DNA of 64,000 nucleotides from Candidatus Obscuribacterales bacterium (GTDB lineage: Bacteria > Cyanobacteriota > Vampirovibrionia > Obscuribacterales > Obscuribacteraceae): assembly GCA_019637435.1 (NCBI GenBank), contig JAHBVO010000001.1, positions 2,170,001 to 2,234,000 on the forward strand, given 5' to 3'. Below are positions 9,208-18,187 of the stretch, piece by piece. A model generated the notes under the pieces. That model had not been told where the DNA came from and searched no databases. It worked only from the letters and a program-made list of their open reading frames with translations. A program made the position numbers and the translations under genes. Within the stretch, counting starts at the first letter, position 1. Every line of letters begins with the position of its first letter.

Positions 9208-10686
9208 ATGGCTTTGAATGTGATGCTTGTCGAGGATCAGGCGCTCATTCGTATGGGAATAGAGCTCGCTATTACGAAGATCTCGCAGTCGGAAATTGTA
9301 ATCTGTTCAGTCGCTGAAAACGGTGATGATGCTGTTCGAAAATTCACGCTCGCTAAACCGGACGTCATTTTAATGGATATGCACATGCCAGGCATGGACG
9401 GCCTCGAAGCGTGCAAACAGATCCGTGTTATTGATAAGCATGCGAAGATAATTTTCCTGACCAATAATGATGCAGTGGAGGACGTCTTCTCTGCCTTTTC
9501 TAGCGGCGCGAGCGGTTATTGCCTGAAGGATGTTAAGCCCGACACCCTGGTGGACTTTATCCGGAAAGCTTATGATGGCGCAATTTCCGTCGACCCGAGA
9601 ATCGCTGCTGATATGCTTCGCTTTCTCACCACACGAGAGGCGATGCCGGACCTCAACGCGACAGCTCAAATGAATGGTACATGCTTGAATGCTCGTGACG
9701 CTGAAGTTCTTGGTCAGATGATCAACGGTTCTGCCGGTGAGATCATGACTGTCAACACGAAGCTAAGCATCATAAACATCTTGAATAAGATAGCCTCGTT
9801 GAGCGACACCGGACGGACTAAGGCCTACTCGGAACTCGGTGATACAGTCGCTGTCTCTGACAAGTACGAGCTCATCGAACTTCTTGGTCGAGGGGGCATG
9901 GGAACAGTTTACAAAGCCATGAACAAGAGTTCAGGCGACCTTGTGGCGATCAAAGTTCTCACACCAGGAAGCGCATCTGCGTGGCAACGTTTCCTACAAG
10001 AAGCCAGCATGCTAACGAAGCTTTCGCATCAATCTGTGGTCAAGGTTTTCGATTTCCTTGTCGACCATGACGGCACAGCGTACATGATAATGGAACTGGT
10101 GGATGGTCCCTCGCTGATGAATGTTGTAGATTGCGGTGGCGCGATCATCGAAAAGGAAGCAGTCCCGATTTTTGTTCGATGTGCCGAAGCGCTTGAGCAC
10201 TTGCATCGCGCTGGAGTCGTGCATCGCGACCTGAAACCAAGCAACATAATTCTTTTTTGCGAAGACGAGAAGACAATTATTCCAAAAGTTGTAGATTTTG
10301 GAGTGTCGAAATTTAGTAACTTACTATCGGGGGATCGGCTCACATTACAAGGAGAAGTTCTTGGAAGTCCGTTGTATATGAGCCCAGAGCAGTGCCGAGG
10401 TGAAGACGTCACTTTCCAATCTGATATTTATTCTTTCGGGTGCGTGATGTTTGAAGTCCTGACCGGATTTCCGCCGTTCGTTGGCGCGAACTATTTTGAA
10501 ACTATGAACCTACATTCTTATGCTCCGGTTCCAAATCTTCGAGCGAGTAAAATCGGCAGACATGCACTGTCCTCTGCAATAATAGAAATCGTGGAAAAAT
10601 GTTTGGCAAAATCTCCCCACGATAGATACGAAAGTGCTGAACTGCTAGTTCAGACACTTTCTTTCGTGAAGACCATCCATCGATGA
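9208..10686 (+). CDS. Response-regulator receiver fused to a Ser/Thr protein kinase
   Basis: Soluble signalling protein of 492 residues. Residues 1-125 are a NarL-type receiver: acidic pocket E9-D10, phosphoacceptor D57 in ILMDMHMPGMDG, T85 and K107. Residues about 158-197 (LNARDAEVLGQMINGSAGEI and following) align in spacing with a GerE/LuxR helix-turn-helix but the recognition helix is eroded. Residues 219-490 are a eukaryotic-like kinase: GRGGMGTVY P-loop, K248, HRDLKPSN with D340, DFG at 362, and SPEQ. No membrane segment is present. It lies 43 bases before the hybrid histidine kinase, the likely phosphodonor. Receiver control of a Ser/Thr kinase is inferred from architecture. Confidence 0.9.
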   Translation: MALNVMLVEDQALIRMGIELAITKISQSEIVICSVAENGDDAVRKFTLAKPDVILMDMHMPGMDGLEACKQIRVIDKHAKIIFLTNNDAVEDVFSAFSSGASGYCLKDVKPDTLVDFIRKAYDGAISVDPRIAADMLRFLTTREAMPDLNATAQMNGTCLNARDAEVLGQMINGSAGEIMTVNTKLSIINILNKIASLSDTGRTKAYSELGDTVAVSDKYELIELLGRGGMGTVYKAMNKSSGDLVAIKVLTPGSASAWQRFLQEASMLTKLSHQSVVKVFDFLVDHDGTAYMIMELVDGPSLMNVVDCGGAIIEKEAVPIFVRCAEALEHLHRAGVVHRDLKPSNIILFCEDEKTIIPKVVDFGVSKFSNLLSGDRLTLQGEVLGSPLYMSPEQCRGEDVTFQSDIYSFGCVMFEVLTGFPPFVGANYFETMNLHSYAPVPNLRASKIGRHALSSAIIEIVEKCLAKSPHDRYESAELLVQTLSFVKTIHR

Positions 10687-10729
10687 ATCTATTCTTCGGA
10701 CAGTAAGTAATTTCAAATGGTGGCGATAA

Positions 10730-13700
10730 ATGTCTCTTCCCGAAATCTTGACCAACCTATTGAATCAAATTCCAGAGGGCATCGCGATTTGTGATGAAAG
10801 TGGGAGACTGTCATTTTTAAACGACACAGGCGCTAACATCCTCGGCGTCGCCGGCGTCGGAAGTATGGCCGAAGAGTGGACCACAATATTTGGCTTGTAT
10901 CATGCCGACAAAATTACACCGGTGCCGGTTTCTGCTCTTCCGCTATTCCGTGCCAGCAAAGGTGAGCAGACTTCCGATATCGAATTGTTTGTGAATAACG
11001 ATGTAGTATCAGGACGGTGGATCACTGTATTAGGTAAGCCTTTGGTAGGTTTGGAAAACTTTGATCTTGCGGGGTTGGTCGTATTCAAGGACATAACTGA
11101 GCGCAAGACGCAAGAAATTGCCGCGCAGGAGCTTGCAGCAATCGTAGAGAATTCGAACGATGCAATTGTAGGTAAAACAATCGACGGGATCATTCGAAGT
11201 TGGAATAAAGGCGCGCAAATGATCTTTGGCTACGAACCTGATGAGGTAGTCGGGCAACATATTTCTATGCTAATCCCAGCGGAAAAGTACGACGAAGAGT
11301 CCTCACTGATAGAGCGCGTGAAAAGCGGGGAGCGGGTCGACCATTTCGAAACCGTGCGTCTTTCTAAGGATGGCCGCCTAATAGACGTATCTCTTACGGT
11401 GTCTCCAATACGAGATGCTGCTGGTGCGGTAATTGGCGCATCGAAAACTGCTCGCGATGTCAGTGTACGCAAAAAGCTCGATGAGGTTCAGAAAGAACGT
11501 CTCTACATAACCTTGCTGGGTTTGGAAATAAGCACGATCGTTAATGAACGCTCGTCGTTGGAGCAGATGTTAAACAAAGTCGTTGATTCACTCGTGAAAC
11601 GATTTGATGCTGCATTTGCACGAATTTGGTTGTTTAACAGGGACGAGAATGTTCTTGAACTTAAGGCGAGTGCCGGTCTCTATACTCACCTGAATGGTAA
11701 GCATAGTAGAATCCCCCTTGGAGAATTAAAAGTTGGTGTAATAGCAGAAGAGCGATGCGCGCACCTCACCAATACTATTCTCGAAGATCCTTTTATCGCT
11801 GACAAAGCTTGGGCCCAACGAGAAGGTCTAGCTTCATTCGTCGGTCATCCACTAGTTGTAGATGATGAATTGCTCGGTGTTGTCGCGATGTTCGGGAGAA
11901 AACCTTTTCCTGAACTGACTATGAAGGCGCAAACATCCGTCGCGAGCATTATCGCCTTAGGAATTGCCAGAAAAATTTCAGAAGAGGCTCTGAAAGCCTC
12001 CAAGAAGAAGTTGGAGACTTTGAATCAAGCGCTTTCTCAAGCTCGTGATCAGGCTCAATCAGCCTCTCAGTTTAAATCGGAGTTCGTGGCCAACATGAGT
12101 CACGAAATCAGAACGCCAATGAACGCAATCATCGGCATGACAAACTTTCTGCTGCAAACTCCCTTAACAGAGCAACAGTACAGATTTGCCGATAACATCA
12201 GCAACGCGTCGACCACGCTACTGCGGGTGGTGAATGACATTCTCGATTTTAGTAAAATTGAAGCCGGAAAGTTTGATCTCGATTGTATTGATTTCAATCT
12301 TTCCAACCTTGTGGAGGGCGTGTGTGGGCTATTCTCGATAGAGGCGAACTCGAAAGGTTTGTCTCTGATGAGTTATATAGATCCAGTTATTCCTCGGACT
12401 CTACGCGGCGATCCTGAGAGAATTACTCAGGTCTTGCTCAACCTCGTTGGCAATGCAGTCAAATTTACGGAGTCTGGCCACGTCGTAGTCAGAGTGCTAT
12501 TGGATTCAATTAACGACGGCTTCGCAACTCTCTGTTTTTCTGTTGAAGATACTGGAATCGGATTGTCCGAAAATGAGATTGAACGATTGTTTCAGCCGTT
12601 TGTTCAAGGTGACGGCTCTATAAGTAGACGATACGGTGGTTCAGGTCTGGGCTTAAGCATCTCGAACGGCCTGGTTGAACTAATGGGTGACCGAATTCGT
12701 GTTGAAAGTCAAAAAGGAATTGGTTCAAAATTCTCCTTCGCAATCGCATTAGAACCGAGAAATTCGACAAGTGAATCTGAAGTTATGAACGCAAGCGTTC
12801 TAAACGGGACTAGAGTTCTTGTAGTAGATGGTAGCGACCATGCAAGAGAGATTCTCAATAGCTATCTGCAGTCTTGGAAAATGGACGTTAGCACCACATC
12901 TAGTGCCCACCAGGTTTTGAATCTTCTGCGGGCAGCCAACCAAGAAGGAAATCCATTCAAGGTTGCGATCATTGATATGATGATGTCTGATGTTACAGGA
13001 CTTGAACTTGGAAGACAAATACTCTCGGATCCAGCTCTAACTCAAACAAAGTTGATGTTATTAACGGCGCATGATTTCGCTGGTCTCTCTAAACAAGCCA
13101 ATGCTGTTGGGTTCAGGGCCTACTTGACCAAACCACTTCGTCAATCGCAACTATTCGAAAGCATCACTCAGGTCCTGTCAGGAAAATCTGGTATCAGGGT
13201 ATCGGCGAGTTACCCAAGAGTCAGGCATAAGGTGCGAGGCGAGCGAAAAGAAGACCAGAACGAAGACCAGAAAAGCGCGCAATGCAATGCTCTTATATTG
13301 ATTGTGGAAGACCATCCAATCAACCAGCAAGTAGCTCAAATTTATGCCTCTGAATTGGGTCTTGAGTTTCACTCCGCGAGCAACGGGCATGAAGCGGTCG
13401 CCGCCGTGGGAATTCATAACTACTCACTGATCCTGATGGATTGTCAGATGCCCGATATGGATGGTTTCGCTGCCACGAGTGCAATACGTAACCTGGAGTC
13501 TTCAAAGGGACAGCGGACGCCGATAATCGCAATGACTGCACACGCTCTTCGAGGAGACCGTGAGCGCTGCATTGCCGCAGGAATGGACGACTACATCAGT
13601 AAACCGATCGATCCCAAGGAATTTCGCGCCGTCGTGAATAGATGGCTGAATAATGTTGAGCCCACCACCGTCGAGGTTTGCAACAGTGGAACTGTTTCTA

Positions 13701-14038
13701 CGCTGAAGGAGCTCGATACGGCTGCGCTGTTTGAAAAATATGGAGAAGCCAATTCCCAGAAATTAGTTTCCATGTTCCTGAGAGATATGCCGTCTCAGCT
13801 TGAAGAACTCGCAGGAGCCGCCTCCAATCATGACACAGTAAAGGTCAAGGACGTTCTGCATCGCATAAAAGGATTAACATCCGCTGTTTGTGCATCCAAA
13901 ATGTTTGACCTTTGTCGGAACCTGGAGAAGATCGAGCTTACCGGTGAGGATGCTGTCGTTCATACGCATCACATTGCGAAGGAATTCGAACAGCTGAGCA
14001 ATTATTGTCGAACTTCATTTCTTTCGAACGACGAGTGA
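10730..14038 (+). CDS. Hybrid sensor histidine kinase, PAS-PAS-GAF-HisKA-HATPase-REC-REC-Hpt
   Basis: Cytoplasmic phosphorelay hub of 1102 residues without membrane helices. Order: PAS near 1-120, a second PAS near 130-255 (IVENSNDAIVGKTIDGIIRS), GAF near 275-415, a coiled stretch, HisKA with H458 in ANMSHEIRTPMN, HATPase (NLVGNAVKFTE, DTGIGL, GGSGLGLSI). A first receiver follows with phosphoacceptor D749 but only one acid in the N-terminal pocket (VVDGSD), then a canonical second receiver with D904 (LILMDCQMPDMDG), and a C-terminal Hpt with H1044 in LHRIKG. All parts of a His-Asp-His relay are therefore in one protein; the neighbouring receiver-kinase could be the output. Confidence 0.93.
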   Translation: MSLPEILTNLLNQIPEGIAICDESGRLSFLNDTGANILGVAGVGSMAEEWTTIFGLYHADKITPVPVSALPLFRASKGEQTSDIELFVNNDVVSGRWITVLGKPLVGLENFDLAGLVVFKDITERKTQEIAAQELAAIVENSNDAIVGKTIDGIIRSWNKGAQMIFGYEPDEVVGQHISMLIPAEKYDEESSLIERVKSGERVDHFETVRLSKDGRLIDVSLTVSPIRDAAGAVIGASKTARDVSVRKKLDEVQKERLYITLLGLEISTIVNERSSLEQMLNKVVDSLVKRFDAAFARIWLFNRDENVLELKASAGLYTHLNGKHSRIPLGELKVGVIAEERCAHLTNTILEDPFIADKAWAQREGLASFVGHPLVVDDELLGVVAMFGRKPFPELTMKAQTSVASIIALGIARKISEEALKASKKKLETLNQALSQARDQAQSASQFKSEFVANMSHEIRTPMNAIIGMTNFLLQTPLTEQQYRFADNISNASTTLLRVVNDILDFSKIEAGKFDLDCIDFNLSNLVEGVCGLFSIEANSKGLSLMSYIDPVIPRTLRGDPERITQVLLNLVGNAVKFTESGHVVVRVLLDSINDGFATLCFSVEDTGIGLSENEIERLFQPFVQGDGSISRRYGGSGLGLSISNGLVELMGDRIRVESQKGIGSKFSFAIALEPRNSTSESEVMNASVLNGTRVLVVDGSDHAREILNSYLQSWKMDVSTTSSAHQVLNLLRAANQEGNPFKVAIIDMMMSDVTGLELGRQILSDPALTQTKLMLLTAHDFAGLSKQANAVGFRAYLTKPLRQSQLFESITQVLSGKSGIRVSASYPRVRHKVRGERKEDQNEDQKSAQCNALILIVEDHPINQQVAQIYASELGLEFHSASNGHEAVAAVGIHNYSLILMDCQMPDMDGFAATSAIRNLESSKGQRTPIIAMTAHALRGDRERCIAAGMDDYISKPIDPKEFRAVVNRWLNNVEPTTVEVCNSGTVSTLKELDTAALFEKYGEANSQKLVSMFLRDMPSQLEELAGAASNHDTVKVKDVLHRIKGLTSAVCASKMFDLCRNLEKIELTGEDAVVHTHHIAKEFEQLSNYCRTSFLSNDE

Positions 14039-14094
14039 GTGGATCTGCTGTTTGAGCGGAACTATGCTACGTCTTCCAAAATACCATGTTAGAA

Positions 14095-14137
14095 GTTGGG
14101 ATGTTTCAAGCCGGGACTGGAACGGCTGCATCCCAAC
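14095..14137. terminator. Hairpin between convergent genes (histidine kinase / SulP)
   Basis: GTTGGGATG at 14095-14103 pairs perfectly with CATCCCAAC at 14129-14137, and AGCCG/CGGCT pairs inside it. It overlaps the end of the sulP coding sequence and lies just after the histidine kinase. No T-run follows on either strand, so it could be a bidirectional weak terminator or an mRNA-protecting hairpin. Confidence 0.4.
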
Positions 14138-15737
14138 ATCTTTTGGTGAGTGCCGACAATGCGTCATCGACTGTGGCAAAATTGTTTCGCTCGTCGATGA
14201 CAATTCCGACTCCTTCGAGTATGGTGCGATTGCCTTCGTTTAATCCTACAAATAACACACCACAGGGCATGCCTTGCCAGTCTTCGAGCGCCTCGTCGAG
14301 AGCGTAGGCGCCGGATTGATCAATGAAAGGAACATTATTGAAGCGAAGCAAAACCACCTTTGAATTTTTCAAATCTGACCATACTTCTATAAAGTTTGAA
14401 ACTTCGCCGAAGAAAATTGGGCCCATGAAATCATAGAGGTAGACTTCGTCTCTCACGATCTCCGGCAGACTGTCCGTAAGCTCTTTCCAGTGTTGGACCG
14501 TTTCTACCGGTCTAACTTTAGAGCGCTTCTCGTCTGCCATTCGCTTCGCAAAGATTGTACTTGCGAGCGCGACTCCGATGGCAACAGCCATGATAAGGTC
14601 TACAAAGACTGTCAGAATCAGTACAATAAGCATAACGGCGGTATCAGTTTTCGGAGCGGTTTTTATGCTTGAGAGTGTTTTAGTGTCTAAAATTCCGATT
14701 CCGACTGTAATGAGAATTCCAGCCAGAACTGACATTGGAATTTGAGCGGCTGCCGATCCCAGTCCCAGTAGAACGGCAAGAAGAAGGCAGCCGGCGAGAA
14801 TGCCGGAGATGCGGCTGCGACCGCCGGACGTCACGTTGACGATACTAGGCATCGTTGTTCCCGAGCATGGAATTCCGCCAAATAATCCTGCCGCGATGTT
14901 TCCAAAACCTTGAGCGACCAATTCTTTGTCACTTTTGTGTCTCTGTTTCGTCGTCTTATCCACCAGGACTGATGTGAGCAACGTGTCAATACTTCCAACC
15001 ACGGCGAACGACAAACCGCTTGCTAGAACAATATGTATAAGTTCGAAATTAAAAACGGGTATTTGGAGACGCGGGAGTCCTCCGGGAATTTCGCCTATTG
15101 TCGGAACGTTCAGGTTGAGAAGTAGAGAAGCCGAGGTCCCTCCTACGAGTGCCACCAATAGCGGTGGAATTTTCCAGGGCAGTTTCTGGACAGCGTAGAT
15201 CGTCGCTATGGTGGCTAAACCGAGCAGCAGCGCGCCTATGTTTGCCTGACTGCCCTTGAGCCAGAGCATCTCGAAAGCGGTAAATATGTCTCCTTCTGTA
15301 GGCAGACCAATTAGTGGAAGGAGTTGGATGGATATGATTATGACGCCAATCCCGGTCATGAATCCCGAGACTACGGGATGAGGAATATACTGAATTAGCT
15401 GACCTATTTCCAGTTTCCCTAGGATGACCTGGAAGATACCGGCCGCTATTCCACTGGCGAAAACAAGTTCTGGCTTGTCCGGATGTTGGAGTGCAAGCGC
15501 GGCTATCATGACAGTCACAGGTCCTGTCGGACCTGAAACCATACCCGGCGTGCCACCGAATATAGCGGCAATGATTCCGCAGGCTATCGCGCCGTAGAGC
15601 CCCGCGATCGCTCCGAGACCTGATGCAACGCCGAACGCCAGCGCCAGGGGGAGTGCAATAATAGCTGTCAGCAAACCACCGATTAGGTCTCCGGTGATTT
15701 GCTGGCTGAAGTTGTTTTTCTGTGATGAAGCTGTCAT
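14106..15737 (-). CDS. SulP-family anion transporter with STAS domain
   Basis: Inner-membrane SLC26/SulP transporter (sulfate, bicarbonate or another anion). The N-terminus has the family signature ALPLALAFGVASGLGAIAGLYGAI and the GGTPGMVSGPTGPVTV motif, followed by about ten further hydrophobic helices including the conserved FGGIPCSGTTMPS stretch. The C-terminal 110 residues are a STAS domain (LLRFNNVPFIDQSGAYALDE). Length of 543 residues is typical. The ATG at 15737 is only three bases after the stop of the upstream DUF2188 frame and has no ribosome-binding site of its own, so translational coupling is likely. The substrate cannot be read from sequence. Confidence 0.92.
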   Translation of the reverse strand: MTASSQKNNFSQQITGDLIGGLLTAIIALPLALAFGVASGLGAIAGLYGAIACGIIAAIFGGTPGMVSGPTGPVTVMIAALALQHPDKPELVFASGIAAGIFQVILGKLEIGQLIQYIPHPVVSGFMTGIGVIIISIQLLPLIGLPTEGDIFTAFEMLWLKGSQANIGALLLGLATIATIYAVQKLPWKIPPLLVALVGGTSASLLLNLNVPTIGEIPGGLPRLQIPVFNFELIHIVLASGLSFAVVGSIDTLLTSVLVDKTTKQRHKSDKELVAQGFGNIAAGLFGGIPCSGTTMPSIVNVTSGGRSRISGILAGCLLLAVLLGLGSAAAQIPMSVLAGILITVGIGILDTKTLSSIKTAPKTDTAVMLIVLILTVFVDLIMAVAIGVALASTIFAKRMADEKRSKVRPVETVQHWKELTDSLPEIVRDEVYLYDFMGPIFFGEVSNFIEVWSDLKNSKVVLLRFNNVPFIDQSGAYALDEALEDWQGMPCGVLFVGLNEGNRTILEGVGIVIDERNNFATVDDALSALTKRCWDAAVPVPA

Positions 15738-15740
15738 TTT

Positions 15741-15968
15741 CTAGCCGGGAACGTTTCTAGGATCGTGACCATAGCTGTTTCGTCTTGAAATTCGACCGTT
15801 CAGATTGTGGATTATGAGTTCGACTTTGTTCTTTCTGGCTATGTCGCGCGCAGCGTTTACAGCTTCCTCTTTAGTGTCGTGGATGCTCATTACCGTGTCC
15901 TGGCCTTCTTCTTCAATAGCCCACGAGTCATTTTTGTGTACGACATGAATAAATGGATTCTTTTGCTT
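15741..15968 (-). CDS. DUF2188-like small protein whose start codon reads AAG
   Basis: A reading frame of 75 residues with clear DUF2188 features: IHVVHKNDSWAIEEEGQ, IHDTKEEAVNAARDIARKN, VELIIHNLNGRISRRNSYGHD. Upstream of the conserved part there is no ATG, GTG or TTG before an in-frame stop. However a good Shine-Dalgarno sequence AAGGAG at 15980-15975 ends six bases before an in-frame AAG (15968-15966), exactly where ATG would be expected. Either the start codon has mutated from ATG, the base is a sequence error, or translation begins at a rare codon. The frame ends three bases before sulP. From general knowledge of the family, DUF2188 proteins are small and often stress-related. Confidence 0.65.
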   Translation of the reverse strand, partial: KQKNPFIHVVHKNDSWAIEEEGQDTVMSIHDTKEEAVNAARDIARKNKVELIIHNLNGRISRRNSYGHDPRNVPG

Positions 15969-16219
15969 TTTGAACTCCTTCTACGATGGCCTTCAAAGCG
16001 AAGGCTCGAGAAATTGTCAGGCACCACCTGCAGTGGCTGTTATGATGCGACCGTAATCCAAACTTTAATTGCTTGAAACCGTTGGAACTTTCGCGTAAGG
16101 AAAAGCATCAGCCGCCTGAGCTTTATGCGGTTTTCATAGCACAAGAAGTTGTTGCCGATAGGTGAATTGCTTGTTGTGCTATTCTGATGTGGTTATCTGT
16201 AAAGGTTTAACCTCAAAAA

Positions 16220-16978
16220 GTGAGCGAGAAGAGCATGATCTCGTCGGGCTGGGATGCACTGAAGTTCTGGGGCGAGGGCGCTGTTCGTGTTGAACCACTG
16301 GCAGGCGGCGTTGCGAATGATGTGTGGAGAGTCACAATCGATGGGAGTCTCGCCGTTGGGCGACTTGGAACACGAAGTGACGCCGACCTCTCATGGGAAG
16401 CCGAACTTCTTTTATTCTTGGATCGAGAGGGTATTGCGGTTCCAGTTCCAATTCCTGCAAGTGATGGAAGACTGTTTGTTAACGGGCTGATGGTGATGAA
16501 ATATCTGGAGGGCGGTCCGCCTGAAAAGAAAACCGACTGGCACCGTGTAGCAGAAACGCTTCGCCGCGTTCATAACTTGACGCAGGGCTGGTCTCAACGT
16601 CCAGGTTGGCGGTCTTCGACCGATTTTATTTCCTTGGAAGAGGGGACAAAGGTCGATCTCCGCACGATGCCTTCTGAAGGTGTAGCCCGATGCCGAGCGG
16701 CTTGGTCACAGCTCGTTGGCCGACCGACATGCGTGGTTCACGGCAATCCTAATAATCCAGCTAATATATTGATGACGGCTGATCGGGTTGCGTTGATTGA
16801 TTGGGACGAATCTCACGTGGACGTTCCTGACCTCGATCTAGTTCTACCTTATAATGCTGCGAAACTTGATGATGTACAGTTCGACGTTGCGGCGCAAGCA
16901 TTCGCGGCATGGGAAGCTGCGGTCTGCTGGGATGACGACTATGCAAAAAGGCGGCTTGCAGCAGTCAGAGCGGTGTGA
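16220..16978 (+). CDS. Aminoglycoside phosphotransferase (APH)-family protein with altered catalytic motif
   Basis: Protein of 252 residues with the APH/choline-kinase fold. The nucleotide-binding start is LAGGVANDVWRV, the hinge region is MVMKYLEGG, the catalytic loop is VVHGNPNNPANIL (residues about 172-184), and the metal-binding loop is ALIDWDESHVDVPDLDL. The catalytic loop usually reads HGD; here the base Asp is Asn, so kinase activity on a small molecule is doubtful unless another residue substitutes. The GTG at 16220 is used; an in-frame ATG at 16235 with GAGAAG upstream is an alternative. No resistance role should be assumed. The gene appears to be monocistronic. Confidence 0.75.
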   Translation: MSEKSMISSGWDALKFWGEGAVRVEPLAGGVANDVWRVTIDGSLAVGRLGTRSDADLSWEAELLLFLDREGIAVPVPIPASDGRLFVNGLMVMKYLEGGPPEKKTDWHRVAETLRRVHNLTQGWSQRPGWRSSTDFISLEEGTKVDLRTMPSEGVARCRAAWSQLVGRPTCVVHGNPNNPANILMTADRVALIDWDESHVDVPDLDLVLPYNAAKLDDVQFDVAAQAFAAWEAAVCWDDDYAKRRLAAVRAV

Positions 16979-17042
16979 GTGGCAGTTCGTATTTTCCCCA
17001 GTTACAGCGAGGCGAGAATCAATATGATTGTCCTACGCTGCT

Positions 17043-17768
17043 ATGAGTTTTTATATTATGCCAAATGAAATTGCAAAAGATTTGGATAGCAATGCTGTCC
17101 ATAAGCTTGAATCGTCAGGCTTGATTAATCGACTTCAAGACGAAACGCATCACGAACCCAAGAGTGAGACACTTGCAGGTGTGCAAGCGTCTTTATCTGA
17201 TTGGAAAGGTCACCTGGTAAGAGACAGTGCTGGAGCTGCCGCTGGATTTACAATTGGAAAATTCGGCGACGTCTACGCACCATTTGCACGAAAGGTCCCT
17301 TGGATAGTTGGCTCGGCTGTTGCGATCAATCTGGTTTACGATGCCGTTGCGGGCGAGAAGGGCGAGAAGGGCGAGAACCATTCTAAAGATTTCAACCTCG
17401 GGAAGTTTGGCACTGATGTACTCAGCACCGCTACTGCGGGCTTAATAACCGGGCGGCTTGCCTGGGGGAAAGAAGGTGCGCAACACCTGGACTATCTGGC
17501 GCTGCGTGATGGTTCATCCAGATATGTGCCAGCCCACAAAAGCGTGTATGGTCCGAAGATTTATAGCTTTGGCGCGCACACCGAATACACCGGTTTGACC
17601 ATGGGCCAAAAGACGAGAGACGTGCGAGAGTTTTTGAAAGATCGTCGGCAGCTAGACCAATTGCCGAGCGCGCTTGAGCGAATGAAAGCCGCTCACAATC
17701 CGAATCTCGAGGGGCGTATCTGGACTTCGAAGCGCATTCCCGAGAGTGTGAAACGGAACTTTATGTAA
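17043..17768 (+). CDS. Hypothetical protein with two Gly/Ala-rich hydrophobic segments
   Basis: No family recognised. From the ATG at 17043 it has about 241 residues; a second ATG at 17058 is also possible. The N-terminal 60 residues are polar, then come two related segments, AAGFTIGKFGDVYAPFARKV followed by a hydrophobic stretch, and NLGKFGTDVLSTATAGLITG, separated by a GEKGEKGE tract. This suggests a duplicated Gly-zipper-like membrane or capping element; the C-terminal 100 residues look globular. A 14-codon frame starting at 17024 after GGCGAG overlaps the start and might act as a translational leader. The gene lies tail to tail with the broken gene at 17.8-18.6 kb. Confidence 0.6.
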   Translation: MSFYIMPNEIAKDLDSNAVHKLESSGLINRLQDETHHEPKSETLAGVQASLSDWKGHLVRDSAGAAAGFTIGKFGDVYAPFARKVPWIVGSAVAINLVYDAVAGEKGEKGENHSKDFNLGKFGTDVLSTATAGLITGRLAWGKEGAQHLDYLALRDGSSRYVPAHKSVYGPKIYSFGAHTEYTGLTMGQKTRDVREFLKDRRQLDQLPSALERMKAAHNPNLEGRIWTSKRIPESVKRNFM

Positions 17769-17791
17769 GCGCAAACTTGTCTGGTGGACCT

Positions 17792-18187
17792 TCAAAACTC
17801 TCGTGAGAGTCGAGCCAGGTTGCGAAGAATCGACCTCTCGAGAATTTCAACTTGAGAAACATCCATGTTGAATTGGTCGGCCATTTCCTGGTGTGATGCC
17901 TTTTGCTCCAGAAAGTTTTGCCAGATTCTCGACTCCACGCCTGAGAGCTGCTCTCCGAGTTCAAGCATCTTCGTGGCCCGGCGGTCTGCTCTCGACCGAC
18001 GAGCAGTGATGCTCGCGTCCGAATGAAACCCCCAGGCTTCGTGGATTTTTTTTCTCTGATGTTTCTGAATCGTCCATACCCGTGCTCCAGTGTTTTCCGA
18101 ATTCTCAGGCTGAGCCCGATGCATCATCTGAATCATTCTCCAGAACCTTTGCAAGGTAGTCTGAGTACTCATGACATGGATTCTCAC
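17792..18187 (-). CDS. Small protein with sigma-70 region 4-like helix-turn-helix (possibly the 3' part of a broken gene)
   Basis: The last 40 residues (LEQKASHQEMADQFNMDVSQ, then VEILERSILRNLARL) have the spacing of a sigma-70 region 4 or related helix-turn-helix. The preceding basic stretch (ITARRSRADRRATKMLELGE) looks like real protein. The first 50 residues share nucleotides with the repeat-containing frame upstream in another frame, so the ATG at 18187 may be fortuitous and the gene may be the C-terminal end of the same disrupted gene (18105-18589). Role is unknown; DNA binding is inferred from pattern only. Confidence 0.45.
   Translation of the reverse strand: MRIHVMSTQTTLQRFWRMIQMMHRAQPENSENTGARVWTIQKHQRKKIHEAWGFHSDASITARRSRADRRATKMLELGEQLSGVESRIWQNFLEQKASHQEMADQFNMDVSQVEILERSILRNLARLSREF

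Noticed and set aside
15807..16076. 89-codon plus-strand frame
   Set aside because: Antisense to the DUF2188 frame, which has family-like sequence and a ribosome-binding site.
16220..16978. Calling the APH-like protein an antibiotic-resistance gene
   Set aside because: The family is very broad and the catalytic Asp is missing; there is no evidence for aminoglycoside modification.
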